Shown here piece after piece: positions 41,743-49,859 of a DNA stretch of 64,000 nucleotides. Position 1 is the first letter of the stretch, and every line of letters begins with the position of its first letter. A model generated the notes under the pieces. The model was not told the DNA's origin and did no database searches. It worked only from the letters and a program-made list of their open reading frames with translations. The stretch is from Streptomyces sp. CB01373 (lineage in GTDB: Bacteria > Actinomycetota > Actinomycetes > Streptomycetales > Streptomycetaceae), in NCBI RefSeq assembly GCF_002803075.1, contig NZ_NNBK01000026.1, positions 1 through 64,000 on the forward strand. Reading direction: 5' to 3'. Both the position numbers and the translations under genes were made by a program.

Positions 41743-43128
41743 ATGTCCGTGTCCACGTCCGTGCCCACCGTTCCCGCCGACCAGTCCGTTCGCCGTGACA
41801 TCCCGGAGCCGCTGCCCGTGCTGGGCCGCGACGTCACCGTCCCCCTCGTCACAGGCGGGGAGGTCACCTACGCGGCGCTCGACTACGCGGCCAGCGCGCC
41901 CGCCCTCCAGCGGGTCTGGGACGACGTCGCCGCGTACGCGCCCTACTACGGCAGCGTCCACCGAGGCGCCGGCTACCTCTCCCAGCTCTCCACCGACCTG
42001 TTCGAGAACGCCCGCGGGACGGTCGCGGAGTTCCTGGACTGCCGTGCGGAGGACCAGGTGGTGTTCACCCGGTCCACCACCGACTCCCTCAACCTGCTCG
42101 CCCGCGCGCTGCCCACGGACTGCCAGGTCTTCGTCTTCGAGACCGAGCACCACGCCTCGCTGCTGCCGTGGCGGGACGCGCGGGTGACGTACCTCGACGC
42201 CCCGCGCACCCCGGAGCGCGCGGTGGCAACCCTGGAGAGGGCCCTCGCCGACCGCGACCCCCACGGCCCGGCCCTGGTGTGCGTCACCGGCGCCTCCAAC
42301 GTCACCGGCGAACTGTGGCCCGTACGGGAACTGGCCGCCGCCGCCCACGCGCACGGCGCCCGGATCGTCCTGGACGCCGCCCAGCTCGCCCCGCACCACC
42401 CGGTGTCCGTCCGCGACCTCGACGTCGACTGGGTCGCCTTCTCCGGTCACAAGCTGTACGCGCCCTTCGGCTCAGGCGTCCTGGCCGGTCGTGCCGACTG
42501 GCTGCGCGAGGCCGAGCCGTACCTCGCGGGCGGCGGCGCCAGCCGCACGGTGGCGCGGCGCGCCGACGGTGCCGTGGACGTGCGCTGGCACGAGTCGGCC
42601 GCCCGTCACGAGGCCGGCTCCCCGAACGTCATCGGCGCCTACGCCGTCGCCTCGGCCTGTGCGGCGCTGACCGAGGCCGGCTTCGACGACCTCGTCGCGC
42701 GCGAGCGGTACCTGATCCGCAAGGTGCGGGCCGGTCTGGCCGAGGTGCCCGAGGTCAGGGTCCTGTCCCTGTTCGGCGACGACGCCCCGCGGGTCGGCGT
42801 GATCTCCTTCGTCGTGGCGGGCTGGAACAGCTCCCACTTCGCCGCCGCCCTCTCCGCCGAGTACGGCATCGGCGTCCGCGACGGCCTCTTCTGCGCCCAC
42901 CCCCTGGTCCGCACGCTGCTGGGCGGCGATCCGCAGAGCCAGGGCGAGTGCGGCGCGCCCGAGGCCGCCCCGGGCGAGAAGTCCCTCAACGCCATCCGGG
43001 TGAGCTTCGGCGCGGGCACGCCCGACGAGCATGTGGACCGCTTCGTGGCCGCGGTGCGGGAACTGGTCCGCGAGGGCGCGAAGTGGACGTACCGCACGGA
43101 GGACGGCCGCTGCGTCCCCGCGGTGTGA
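41743..43128 (+). CDS. SufS-like cysteine desulfurase / aminotransferase class V
   Basis: The 461-aa PLP enzyme has the class V fold: YAALDYAASAPALQRVW, HRGAGYLSQLSTD, VFTRSTTDSLNLLAR, cofactor aspartate in VLDAAQLAPHHP, PLP lysine K237 in FSGHKLYAPFG, and a cysteine C384 in RDGLFCAHPLV that aligns with the SufS persulfide cysteine. A C-terminal insertion GGDPQSQGECGAPEAAPGEK is unusual. It may release sulfur from cysteine or a related compound. Control by a SAM-IV riboswitch suggests that its role lies in methionine/cysteine economy, unlike the housekeeping fusion desulfurase at 29.1 kb. Start ATG 41743 with GGGAG. Confidence 0.88.
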   Translation: MSVSTSVPTVPADQSVRRDIPEPLPVLGRDVTVPLVTGGEVTYAALDYAASAPALQRVWDDVAAYAPYYGSVHRGAGYLSQLSTDLFENARGTVAEFLDCRAEDQVVFTRSTTDSLNLLARALPTDCQVFVFETEHHASLLPWRDARVTYLDAPRTPERAVATLERALADRDPHGPALVCVTGASNVTGELWPVRELAAAAHAHGARIVLDAAQLAPHHPVSVRDLDVDWVAFSGHKLYAPFGSGVLAGRADWLREAEPYLAGGGASRTVARRADGAVDVRWHESAARHEAGSPNVIGAYAVASACAALTEAGFDDLVARERYLIRKVRAGLAEVPEVRVLSLFGDDAPRVGVISFVVAGWNSSHFAAALSAEYGIGVRDGLFCAHPLVRTLLGGDPQSQGECGAPEAAPGEKSLNAIRVSFGAGTPDEHVDRFVAAVRELVREGAKWTYRTEDGRCVPAV

Positions 43129-43239
43129 TCCGCCCGCTCAGGAGCCCCGGGCGCTGAGGAGCCCGGTGCGGTCGGACGTCCGGAGACTCCGGGCGTCCGT
43201 GGTGGTCAGGCGTTCGTCGTGGTCCGGCGCTCGCGCCGG

Positions 43240-43521
43240 TCAGGAGTCCAGGCCGATGGCGAACGCCGCCTCCAGGTCGTGCTGCGAGTACGTGCGGAAG
43301 GCCACGTGCGTGTCCGTCCCCTCGACGCCCGGGATCTTGCTGATCCGCCCCGGGATGACCTCCGCGAGGTCCTCGTGCTGCCGCACCCGGACCATGGCGA
43401 TCAGGTCGTACGTGCCGGTGACGGAGAAGACCTCGCTGACCGAGTCCAGTGAGGCGATCTGCTCGGCGATCTCGGGGATCCGGTCCACGCTGGTCTTGAT
43501 GAGGACGATCGCGGTGATCAC
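43240..43521 (-). CDS. Stand-alone Lrp/AsnC effector-binding (RAM) domain protein
   Basis: The 93-aa protein is only the C-terminal ligand-binding domain of Lrp/AsnC regulators: VLIKTSVDRIPEIAEQIASL, SVSEVFSVTGTYDLIAMVRV and the HEDLAEVIPGRISKIPGVEGT helix. It lacks the helix-turn-helix. Such proteins oligomerise and bind amino acids and may modify full-length Lrp proteins. GTG 43521 overlaps the stop of the rhomboid gene (GTGA), so its translation depends on that gene. Confidence 0.9.
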   Translation of the reverse strand: MITAIVLIKTSVDRIPEIAEQIASLDSVSEVFSVTGTYDLIAMVRVRQHEDLAEVIPGRISKIPGVEGTDTHVAFRTYSQHDLEAAFAIGLDS

Positions 43522-44270
43522 GGTTGGTTCTCTCCCTCGGGGGCCGGAGCAGGGGCGGGCTTCACTCTAGTCTTCCGGCCGGACCAGGCCCACGCGCAGG
43601 CGAAGCCCAGGGCGAAGCCCACCACATGGGCCAGGTAGGCGACCTGCGGTCCCTCGGCGGCGCGTCCCGCGGCCAGCCACTGGAGGGCCGCCCAGAAGGG
43701 CAGTACCACCCACGCGGGAAAACGCAGCGGCAGGAAGAACAGGAACGGGAAGAGACTGGTCACCCGGGCGCTGGGGAACAGAAGGAGAAACGCGCCGAGG
43801 ACCGCCGAGATCGCGCCCGAGGCTCCCACCAGGCTCTGCCCGGAGGCGGCGTTGGCGGCCGCGTAGCCCACCAGGGCCAGGTAACCGCAGCCGACGTAGA
43901 ACAACGTGAACCGGACGCGGCCCATGCGCTCCTCTGTCATCGCCCCGAAGACGTAGAGGAAGAGCATGTTGCCGAGCAGATGCACCCAGCTGCCGTGCAC
44001 GAACAGGGCCGTCGCGGGAGTGAGGGCGGCTCGCGGTGAGCCGGTGAACAAGTCGGCGGGGATCACGCCCCACCGCCGGAAGTAGGCCCGCTGGGCGAGC
44101 AGCAGCGCGTCCCCGGTGCCGTAGGAGGGATTGAGACCCGAGGCCGGGCCGGTCACGAAGATCAGGCAGCACAGGACGATCAGGGCGCACGTCACCGGCG
44201 CCTGCATGCTCCGTACCGCCCTGGCCGCCTCGATCGTCCGGGCGGTCACCGTGTACCTGTTGCCGATCAT
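43518..44270 (-). CDS. Rhomboid-family intramembrane serine protease
   Basis: The 250-aa membrane protease cleaves proteins within or near the membrane. Rhomboid residues are all present: HGSWVHLLGNMLFLYVFG with N101, serine S151 in VGASGAISAVLG, and histidine H215 in AYLAHVVGFALG. Seven or so helices fit the family. The C-terminus is short and charged. The substrate is unknown. ATG 44270 is chosen; the frame is open upstream to 44372 without hydrophobic or conserved character. It is coupled to the Lrp/AsnC-domain gene. Confidence 0.92.
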   Translation of the reverse strand: MIGNRYTVTARTIEAARAVRSMQAPVTCALIVLCCLIFVTGPASGLNPSYGTGDALLLAQRAYFRRWGVIPADLFTGSPRAALTPATALFVHGSWVHLLGNMLFLYVFGAMTEERMGRVRFTLFYVGCGYLALVGYAAANAASGQSLVGASGAISAVLGAFLLLFPSARVTSLFPFLFFLPLRFPAWVVLPFWAALQWLAAGRAAEGPQVAYLAHVVGFALGFACAWAWSGRKTRVKPAPAPAPEGENQP

Positions 44271-44425
44271 GTGTACAGAGCATGGCGTAAGGGGACGCAA
44301 CCGCACAGACCGCCTCGCCGCCGTGGATGGACCGGCGCCGAGTCCCCGCCAGGCCGTAGGGTTACGTGCCACACGCCCAGGGAAACTGGCGCGTCACGGA
44401 CCACAGAAGGAAGCGAACAGTCACG

Positions 44426-44665
44426 ATGACGGTTCCCCTGCCGACCGCCACGACGCGGTGGCGCTGCACCTTGTGCGGCAATCTCACCCGTTTCGACGTG
44501 ACCCGCTCGTCGAAGGTTGTCGAGTACGTGCACCTGGACCTGGCCGGAGAGCCGCAGGTCGAGGAGCGCGAGGTGGTCAGTGAGACGATCGAGTCAGTGC
44601 GTTGCCGCTGGTGCAACGCCGTGGACCAGGTGGAACTCGTGGACAGGCCGGGCGCCGGCTCCTGA
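44426..44665 (+). CDS. Small zinc-ribbon protein, 79 aa
   Basis: The protein has two cysteine pairs, CTLCGN (near residue 14) and CRWCNA (near residue 60), separated by a beta-rich stretch (VVEYVHLDLAGEPQVEEREVV). This forms a probable zinc ribbon. No DNA-binding helix is seen. ATG 44426 follows AAGGAAGCG, and TAGGGT at about 44357 may be the -10. It lies 74 bases before the NYN-domain gene and may be co-transcribed with it. Confidence 0.85.
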   Translation: MTVPLPTATTRWRCTLCGNLTRFDVTRSSKVVEYVHLDLAGEPQVEEREVVSETIESVRCRWCNAVDQVELVDRPGAGS

Positions 44666-44739
44666 GTGGAACGGGCCCGTACGGGCGACCCCCGCGGGAG
44701 GCCGCGGGGTATCGAGGCATTGAGGCATTGGGGTGACGG

Positions 44740-46089
44740 ATGGCGGAGACACAAGGCGGGGGGCCGGGCGACGGCGCCGCCGAGGTGCTCGACCGTCCCC
44801 TGCCCGACGGAGTGCGCCGCCGGGTCGTCCAGATCGTCTCCGACTCCTTCGGGGCACTGACGTTCGGGGAACTGCCCGCGCAGCTGCGGCAGTACGCCCG
44901 GTTCACGCCCAGCCGCCGGGCGAAGTTCGCCGGCAACGCTATGGCGGCCGCGCTCGAGACCGATCCGCTGTTCCGCCAGCGCGTCGGCGACAAGTTCAAG
45001 GAGGCCCAGCCGGAGCTGTCGGCCGCCCTCGACTCCGGCTCGCCGCCCCCGGCCGCGGACCCGCTCGACGTGGCGGCCGCGGCCTACGTGCTGCGCCCGC
45101 CGGGCTGGGTGAAGCTGGTCGCCGCCGCGGGCGAGGAGGCCCAGCGGGCGGACGCCGAGCGCGCCGACGAGGAGAGCCGGGCCGAGCTGGAACGGCTGCG
45201 CGCCGAGCTGGCGGCGGCCCGTGAGCAGAACCGGGCCGACACCGAGCGGCTGCGCGCCGAGCTGGACGCCGTCCGGAAGGAAGCCGAGTCGCTGCACCGC
45301 AGGCTGCGGGCCGCGCACAGCGACGTCAAGCGCGGTGAGGCCGCGTTGCGCAAGGCGCGGGGCGCGCTGGAGGCCGCGCGGGCCGAAGGGCAGGCGCAGG
45401 TGTCCGGCGCCGAGAGCGAGACCCGCCGGCTCAAGGCGCGCCTGGGGGAGACGGAGGCCGCGCTGGAGGCCGCCCGCCGGGCGGCCCGCGAGGGGCGCAG
45501 CGTGGAGGACATGCGGGTGCGGCTGCTGCTGGACACCGTCCTCGACGCCGCCCAGGGGCTGCGCCGGGAGCTGGCGCTGCCGCCGGTGTCGGTGCGGCCG
45601 GCGGAGACCGTGGACGCGGTGGAGCCGGGCCGGATGACCCCCAAGGACATCGCCGCCCGCGCGCTGTCCGAGCACGATCCGGCGATTCTCGACCAGTTGC
45701 TCGCGCTGCCGCAGGCGCATCTGGTCGTCGACGGCTACAACGTCACCAAGACCGGCTATCCGCAGATGCCGCTGGAGAAGCAGCGGCTGAGGCTGCTGGG
45801 GCAGCTCTCGCAGCTCGCCGCGCAGACCGGCGCCGAGGTCACCTGTGTCTTCGACGGGGCCGAGCTGGTCGCGCCGGTGCTTCTCGCGCCGCCGCGCGGT
45901 GTGCGGGTGCTGTTCTCCAAGCCGGGGGTCACGGCGGACGAGCTGATCCGTCAGCTGGTGCGGGCCGAGCCGCCCGGCCGGCCGGTGATCGTCGCCTCGA
46001 CCGACCGCGAGGTCGCCGACGGGGTCGCGAAGGCGGGGGCCCGGCCGGTGGCCTCGGTGGTGCTCCTGAAGCGGCTCTCGCGCGGCTGA
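44740..46089 (+). CDS. Coiled-coil protein with C-terminal NYN/YacP RNase-like domain
   Basis: The 449-aa protein has an N-terminal ordered domain (about 20-125), a long charged coiled coil (about 125-255, rich in EERLRAELAA-type heptads), and a C-terminal NYN (DUF901/YacP) domain. That domain has LVVDGYNVTKTGYP, CVFDGAELVAPV and VIVASTDREVADGV, with aspartates at the expected PIN-like metal site. YacP/Rae1-type proteins act on RNA at the ribosome. The coiled coil may serve for dimerisation. The target is unknown. ATG 44740 has ACGGA weakly upstream. Confidence 0.87.
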   Translation: MAETQGGGPGDGAAEVLDRPLPDGVRRRVVQIVSDSFGALTFGELPAQLRQYARFTPSRRAKFAGNAMAAALETDPLFRQRVGDKFKEAQPELSAALDSGSPPPAADPLDVAAAAYVLRPPGWVKLVAAAGEEAQRADAERADEESRAELERLRAELAAAREQNRADTERLRAELDAVRKEAESLHRRLRAAHSDVKRGEAALRKARGALEAARAEGQAQVSGAESETRRLKARLGETEAALEAARRAAREGRSVEDMRVRLLLDTVLDAAQGLRRELALPPVSVRPAETVDAVEPGRMTPKDIAARALSEHDPAILDQLLALPQAHLVVDGYNVTKTGYPQMPLEKQRLRLLGQLSQLAAQTGAEVTCVFDGAELVAPVLLAPPRGVRVLFSKPGVTADELIRQLVRAEPPGRPVIVASTDREVADGVAKAGARPVASVVLLKRLSRG

Positions 46090-46246
46090 AAACGGACTTA
46101 GGGCTGCGAAAAGCCTCAAGCGCAACATACAGGCTGCATTCCCGAATTGGCCGGAAGCGTCACGCGACGCAGGGTCAATAGGTCCTCACTGCTGGTGAGT
46201 TATGGGCAAAGAATGCAGCGAGTGGTGGGATTTTCCGCCGCAGGAT

Positions 46247-46276
46247 TTGAATTCATCACGATGAGGTCACTAGGGT
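46247..46276 (+). promoter_or_regulatory. Probable promoter of the first NlpC/P60 gene
   Basis: TTGAAT (46247-46252) and TAGGGT (46271-46276) are spaced by 18 bases, a good match to a primary sigma-factor promoter. It lies about 50 bases before the coding start in an unusually AT-rich stretch. Confidence 0.5.
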
Positions 46277-46327
46277 CGAGCTCGAACCTCCGAGCGGGTG
46301 ATCACTCAGAAGAAGGAGCTCGCTTCC

Positions 46328-47368
46328 GTGGCGTCCCACCGTCGACCCAAGCAACCCAGCCGTACGCGTGTGACTGTGCTCACCACCGCGGCGGCAGCGG
46401 CCGTAGCGATCAGTGCCCAGGCCGCCAACGCAGCCCCGAGCGCGAAGCCGAGCAAGGACGAAGTCAAGTCCAAGGTCGACGCTCTCTACGAGCAGGCGGA
46501 GCAGGCCACCGAGAAGTACAACGGGGCCAAGGAGAAGCAGGAGAAGCTCCAGAAGGAGATCTCCACCATCCAGGACAACGTCGCCCGCGGCCAGCAGGAT
46601 CTCAACAAGCTGCGCGACGGCCTCGGTTCGCTGGCCGCAGGCCAGTACCGCACCGGTGGCATAGACCCCTCGCTCCAGCTCTTCCTGTCCTCCGACCCGG
46701 ACGACTACCTCGACAAGGCCTCCACGCTCGACCAGTTGAGCGGCCAGCAGGTCGAGGCGCTGAAGAAGATCCAGGACAAGCAGCGCGAGCTCGCCCAGGA
46801 GCGGTCCGAGGCATCCTCGAAGCTGAAGGACCTCGCCGCCACCCGCACCGAGCTGGGCAAGAAGAAGACGGAAGTCCAGGGCAAGCTCGCCGAGGCGCAG
46901 CGGCTCCTGAACAGCCTCACCGCCCAGGAGAAGGCCGCCCTCGACGCCGAGCAGGAGCGGGCCAGCCGGGCCTCCGCCGACCGTGTGCAGCTGGGCAACG
47001 CCGCCGCCGCCCCCGCCTCGGGCCGGGCCGGCGCCGCGTTCGCCGCCGCCCAGTCCAAGATCGGCTCGCCCTACGTCTACGGTGCCACCGGTCCGTCCTC
47101 CTACGACTGCTCGGGTCTGACCTCGTGGGCGTACGCCCAGGCCGGTGTCAGCATCCCGCGCACCTCCGAGGCGCAGGCCAACGCGGGCACCCGGATCTAC
47201 TCGCAGAGCCAGCTCCAGGTCGGCGACCTGATCATCTTCTACGGTGACCAGCACCACGTCGGTCTGTACGCGGGCAGCGGCCAGGTGCTGCACGCCCCGC
47301 GCACCGGCACCGTCGTGCGCTACGAGCCGATCAGCAACATGCCCTTCCAGTTCGGCGTCCGCATCTGA
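46328..47368 (+). CDS. NlpC/P60 peptidoglycan endopeptidase, RipA-like (first copy)
   Basis: The 346-aa secreted hydrolase cuts stem peptides in peptidoglycan. It has a basic N-terminus and signal peptide ending ANAAPS, a coiled-coil domain (about 45-235), a short Ala/Gly linker and the catalytic NlpC/P60 domain with C261 (SYDCSGL), H310 (DQHHVGLYAG) and a third polar residue in VLHAPRTG. The layout is that of mycobacterial RipA/Rv2190c-type enzymes in which the coiled coil can shield the active site. GTG 46328 follows GAAGGAGC. A paralogue lies immediately downstream. Confidence 0.93.
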   Translation: MASHRRPKQPSRTRVTVLTTAAAAAVAISAQAANAAPSAKPSKDEVKSKVDALYEQAEQATEKYNGAKEKQEKLQKEISTIQDNVARGQQDLNKLRDGLGSLAAGQYRTGGIDPSLQLFLSSDPDDYLDKASTLDQLSGQQVEALKKIQDKQRELAQERSEASSKLKDLAATRTELGKKKTEVQGKLAEAQRLLNSLTAQEKAALDAEQERASRASADRVQLGNAAAAPASGRAGAAFAAAQSKIGSPYVYGATGPSSYDCSGLTSWAYAQAGVSIPRTSEAQANAGTRIYSQSQLQVGDLIIFYGDQHHVGLYAGSGQVLHAPRTGTVVRYEPISNMPFQFGVRI

Positions 47369-47613
47369 CGTCTCTCCGGGAGAGCCCCTCTCCCACTCGC
47401 CCGAACGGGCGAATCCCGGCACCCCACGGTGACCCCGCGCCCCGCCCTGACCTGCGTCAGAGGCGGGGCGGCCGCGTTCGGTGCCCCCTCGGCGGCTTTG
47501 GCCGCGGTGTGTCCGCGCGGCTACTGTCTGGCGCGTTTCCCGCAGGCCGGGCGCTCGGCGCCCCGGTCACGGGAAGCGGTCAGTGTCCGCCAGTGGAGGG
47601 AGTACGGCTTCCC

Positions 47614-48636
47614 GTGGGGTCTCATCGCCGCCCAGCACCGTCCGGGTTCGACCGTGGCGCGGGCGCAGCGTTCTGCGTTCTGTCCGTCGCCGCCGCCGCT
47701 CTCGGCGCCGTACCGGCCACCTCGGCCGTCGCCGCTCCGCACGGCGACGCCCGGTCCGAGGTCGACCGCCTCTACCAGGAGGCCGAGAAGGCGACCGAGG
47801 CCTTCGACAAGGCAGGTGAGCGAGCCGACCTCCTGCGCACCCGGGTGCACGACCTGCAGGACCGCATCGCCCGGCGGCAGCAGCGCGTCAACGACCTCAG
47901 GGAGTCGCTGGGTTCGCTGGCCGGAGCCCAGTACCGCTCCGGCTTCGACCCGTCGATCGCCCTGCTGTTCTCCCGCGACCCGGCCGACTACCTCGACAAG
48001 GCCGCCACGCTCGACCGGATCACCGACCACCAGACCGGCGAGCTGAAGGCCCTGCGGCGGGTGCTGCGCGAACTCTCGCAGGACCGCATCGAGGCCACCG
48101 GCTCCCTCGCCGAACTGGACAGGAACCGCAAGGCGGCCGCGACCCACAAGCGGACGATCGAGCGGAAGCTCGCCCGGGCCCGGCAACTCCTCTCCGCCCT
48201 GCCCACGTCGGAGCGCGCGGACTACGACAGGTCCTCCCGGTCCGGCCGCGAGGACCTCTTCCCCGGTCCCGACGCCGGCCCGGCCGCCTCCGGCCGCGCG
48301 GCCGCCGCCTTCGCCGCCGCCCGCTCCGCCCTCGGCCGTCCCTACGTCTGGGGCGCCAACGGGCCCACGGGATTCGACTGTTCGGGCCTGATGCAGTGGT
48401 CGTACGGGCAGGCCGGAGTGCATCTGCCGCGCACCTCTCAGGAGCAGCGCAACGCGGGCCGGCGGATCCCGCTGTCCGAGGCCCGGCCCGGCGACCTGGT
48501 CGTCTACCGCTCAGACGCCGGCCATGTCGCGATGTACGCGGGCAACGGCCGGGTGATCCACGCGCCCCACCCGGGCGCGCCGGTGCGCTACGACCCGGTG
48601 AACATGATGCCGATCTCGTCGGTGACCAGGGTCTGA
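47614..48636 (+). CDS. NlpC/P60 peptidoglycan endopeptidase (second copy)
   Basis: The 340-aa paralogue shares the layout of the previous gene: VGSHRRPAPS start (compare VASHRRPKQPS), signal ending VAAPHG, coiled coil with the same YLDKAATLDRI turn, Ala linker, and catalytic C256 (FDCSGL) with His in DAGHVAMYAG. It has diverged strongly elsewhere, with an Arg-rich coiled coil and an Asp/Ser/Arg linker (YDRSSRSGREDLFP). The two probably arose by tandem duplication and now act at different sites or times. GTG 47614, with GAGGG upstream, is chosen from the paralogue's start. Confidence 0.9.
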   Translation: MGSHRRPAPSGFDRGAGAAFCVLSVAAAALGAVPATSAVAAPHGDARSEVDRLYQEAEKATEAFDKAGERADLLRTRVHDLQDRIARRQQRVNDLRESLGSLAGAQYRSGFDPSIALLFSRDPADYLDKAATLDRITDHQTGELKALRRVLRELSQDRIEATGSLAELDRNRKAAATHKRTIERKLARARQLLSALPTSERADYDRSSRSGREDLFPGPDAGPAASGRAAAAFAAARSALGRPYVWGANGPTGFDCSGLMQWSYGQAGVHLPRTSQEQRNAGRRIPLSEARPGDLVVYRSDAGHVAMYAGNGRVIHAPHPGAPVRYDPVNMMPISSVTRV

Positions 48637-48668
48637 CGGCCGTCCCGGTGCCGCCGTACGATCGGGAA

Positions 48669-49859
48669 ATGGCTGGTCGTGGGCAGGCGTCGAAATCCTT
48701 GGTGATGGCGGTGTGCCTGCTGCTGGCGTCCCTGACGGCCTGCGGCGGGCCGTCCGCGGCCGACACCGCGAGGGCCGAGGTGCAGCGGGTACTCGACCGG
48801 CGGGCGTCGGCGGTCCTCCATCACGACCCGGCGGCGTACGCGGCCACCGGGACCCGGGACCCGTACGCACGGGTGCGGGCCGTCCCGCTGACGGACTGGA
48901 CCTACCGGCTGGAGAGCCTGCGCCGCAGCGGCGACACCGCGGTCGCGCAGGCCGAACTGCGCTACCGGGTCACCGGATACGACAAGGCGCCCGTCACCGC
49001 GGGCCGCACGCTGACCCTGTCCACCGGCGCCGACGGGAAGTGGTATGTCGACTCCGACCGGCCGCGGAGCAAGGCCGCCGAGCAGTTGTGGGACCAGGGC
49101 ACGGTCTCGGTGGTCCACGGGCGCGGCAGCCTCGTGCTCGGCGTCGGACACGGCGACGCGGACCTGCGCGGTTACGCCCGTCTGGCCGACCGCGCGATAC
49201 CCGCGGTGTCGGACGCCTGGGGCACGGACTGGAGCCGGCACGTCGTCCTGCTGGTCCCCGGGTCCCTCGAGGGCATGGCCGGACTGCTCGGCTCGCCCGC
49301 GTCCAACTACCGCGGCATCGCCGCCGTCACCACGGGCGAGACCGGGGGCGCGGGCCGGGCGCCCGCGGACCGGATCATCGTCAACCCGGCCGCGTACGGC
49401 ATGCTCGGCCCGCTCGGCAAGCAGGTCGTCCTCACCCACGAGACGACCCACGTCGCCACCCGCGCCCACACCAACGCCGCCACCCCGCTGTGGCTGTCCG
49501 AGGGCTACGCGGACTGGGTCGGCTACCGCGGCACCGGCCGCACCGCGGAGGAGGCCGCGCCCGAACTGCGACGGGCCGTGACCGGCGGGGACGTCCCCGC
49601 CGCCCTGCCGGCCGACGGTGACTTCGGCTTCGCCGGCGATCCGGCCCGGCTCGCCCGGGCCTACGAGAGCGGCTGGACGGCCTGCCGCATGATCGCCGAC
49701 CAGTGGGGCGAGCGGCGCCTGGACGACTTCTACCGTGCCGTCGGCGCGCACGGCGTCCGCGAGGGCGCGGTCGAGAACGCCCTGCGAAAGGTCCTCGGCA
49801 CCACCCTGGAACGGTTCACCGAGCAGTGGCGCGCGTATCTCGTGCGTCAGCTGGGCTGA
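48669..49859 (+). CDS. Zinc metallopeptidase lipoprotein (HExxH type)
   Basis: The 396-aa protein has a lipoprotein signal (LLASLTACGG) and a C-terminal M1/peptidase_MA-like region with the zinc motif HETTH (257-261), and E278 in LWLSEGYADWVGY as the third ligand. A structured region of about 150 residues precedes it (WTYRLESLRRSG, with a SnoaL/NTF2-like appearance). It may process envelope proteins. It follows the NlpC/P60 gene by 32 bases and may be part of the same unit. Its end overlaps the converging glycosyltransferase gene by 13 bases. Confidence 0.88.
   Translation: MAGRGQASKSLVMAVCLLLASLTACGGPSAADTARAEVQRVLDRRASAVLHHDPAAYAATGTRDPYARVRAVPLTDWTYRLESLRRSGDTAVAQAELRYRVTGYDKAPVTAGRTLTLSTGADGKWYVDSDRPRSKAAEQLWDQGTVSVVHGRGSLVLGVGHGDADLRGYARLADRAIPAVSDAWGTDWSRHVVLLVPGSLEGMAGLLGSPASNYRGIAAVTTGETGGAGRAPADRIIVNPAAYGMLGPLGKQVVLTHETTHVATRAHTNAATPLWLSEGYADWVGYRGTGRTAEEAAPELRRAVTGGDVPAALPADGDFGFAGDPARLARAYESGWTACRMIADQWGERRLDDFYRAVGAHGVREGAVENALRKVLGTTLERFTEQWRAYLVRQLG

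Noticed and set aside
46090..46327. c-di-AMP (ydaO) riboswitch before the NlpC/P60 gene
   Set aside because: Such elements precede some Streptomyces wall-hydrolase genes, but the conserved core could not be found. Only a promoter-like pair and small hairpins are seen.
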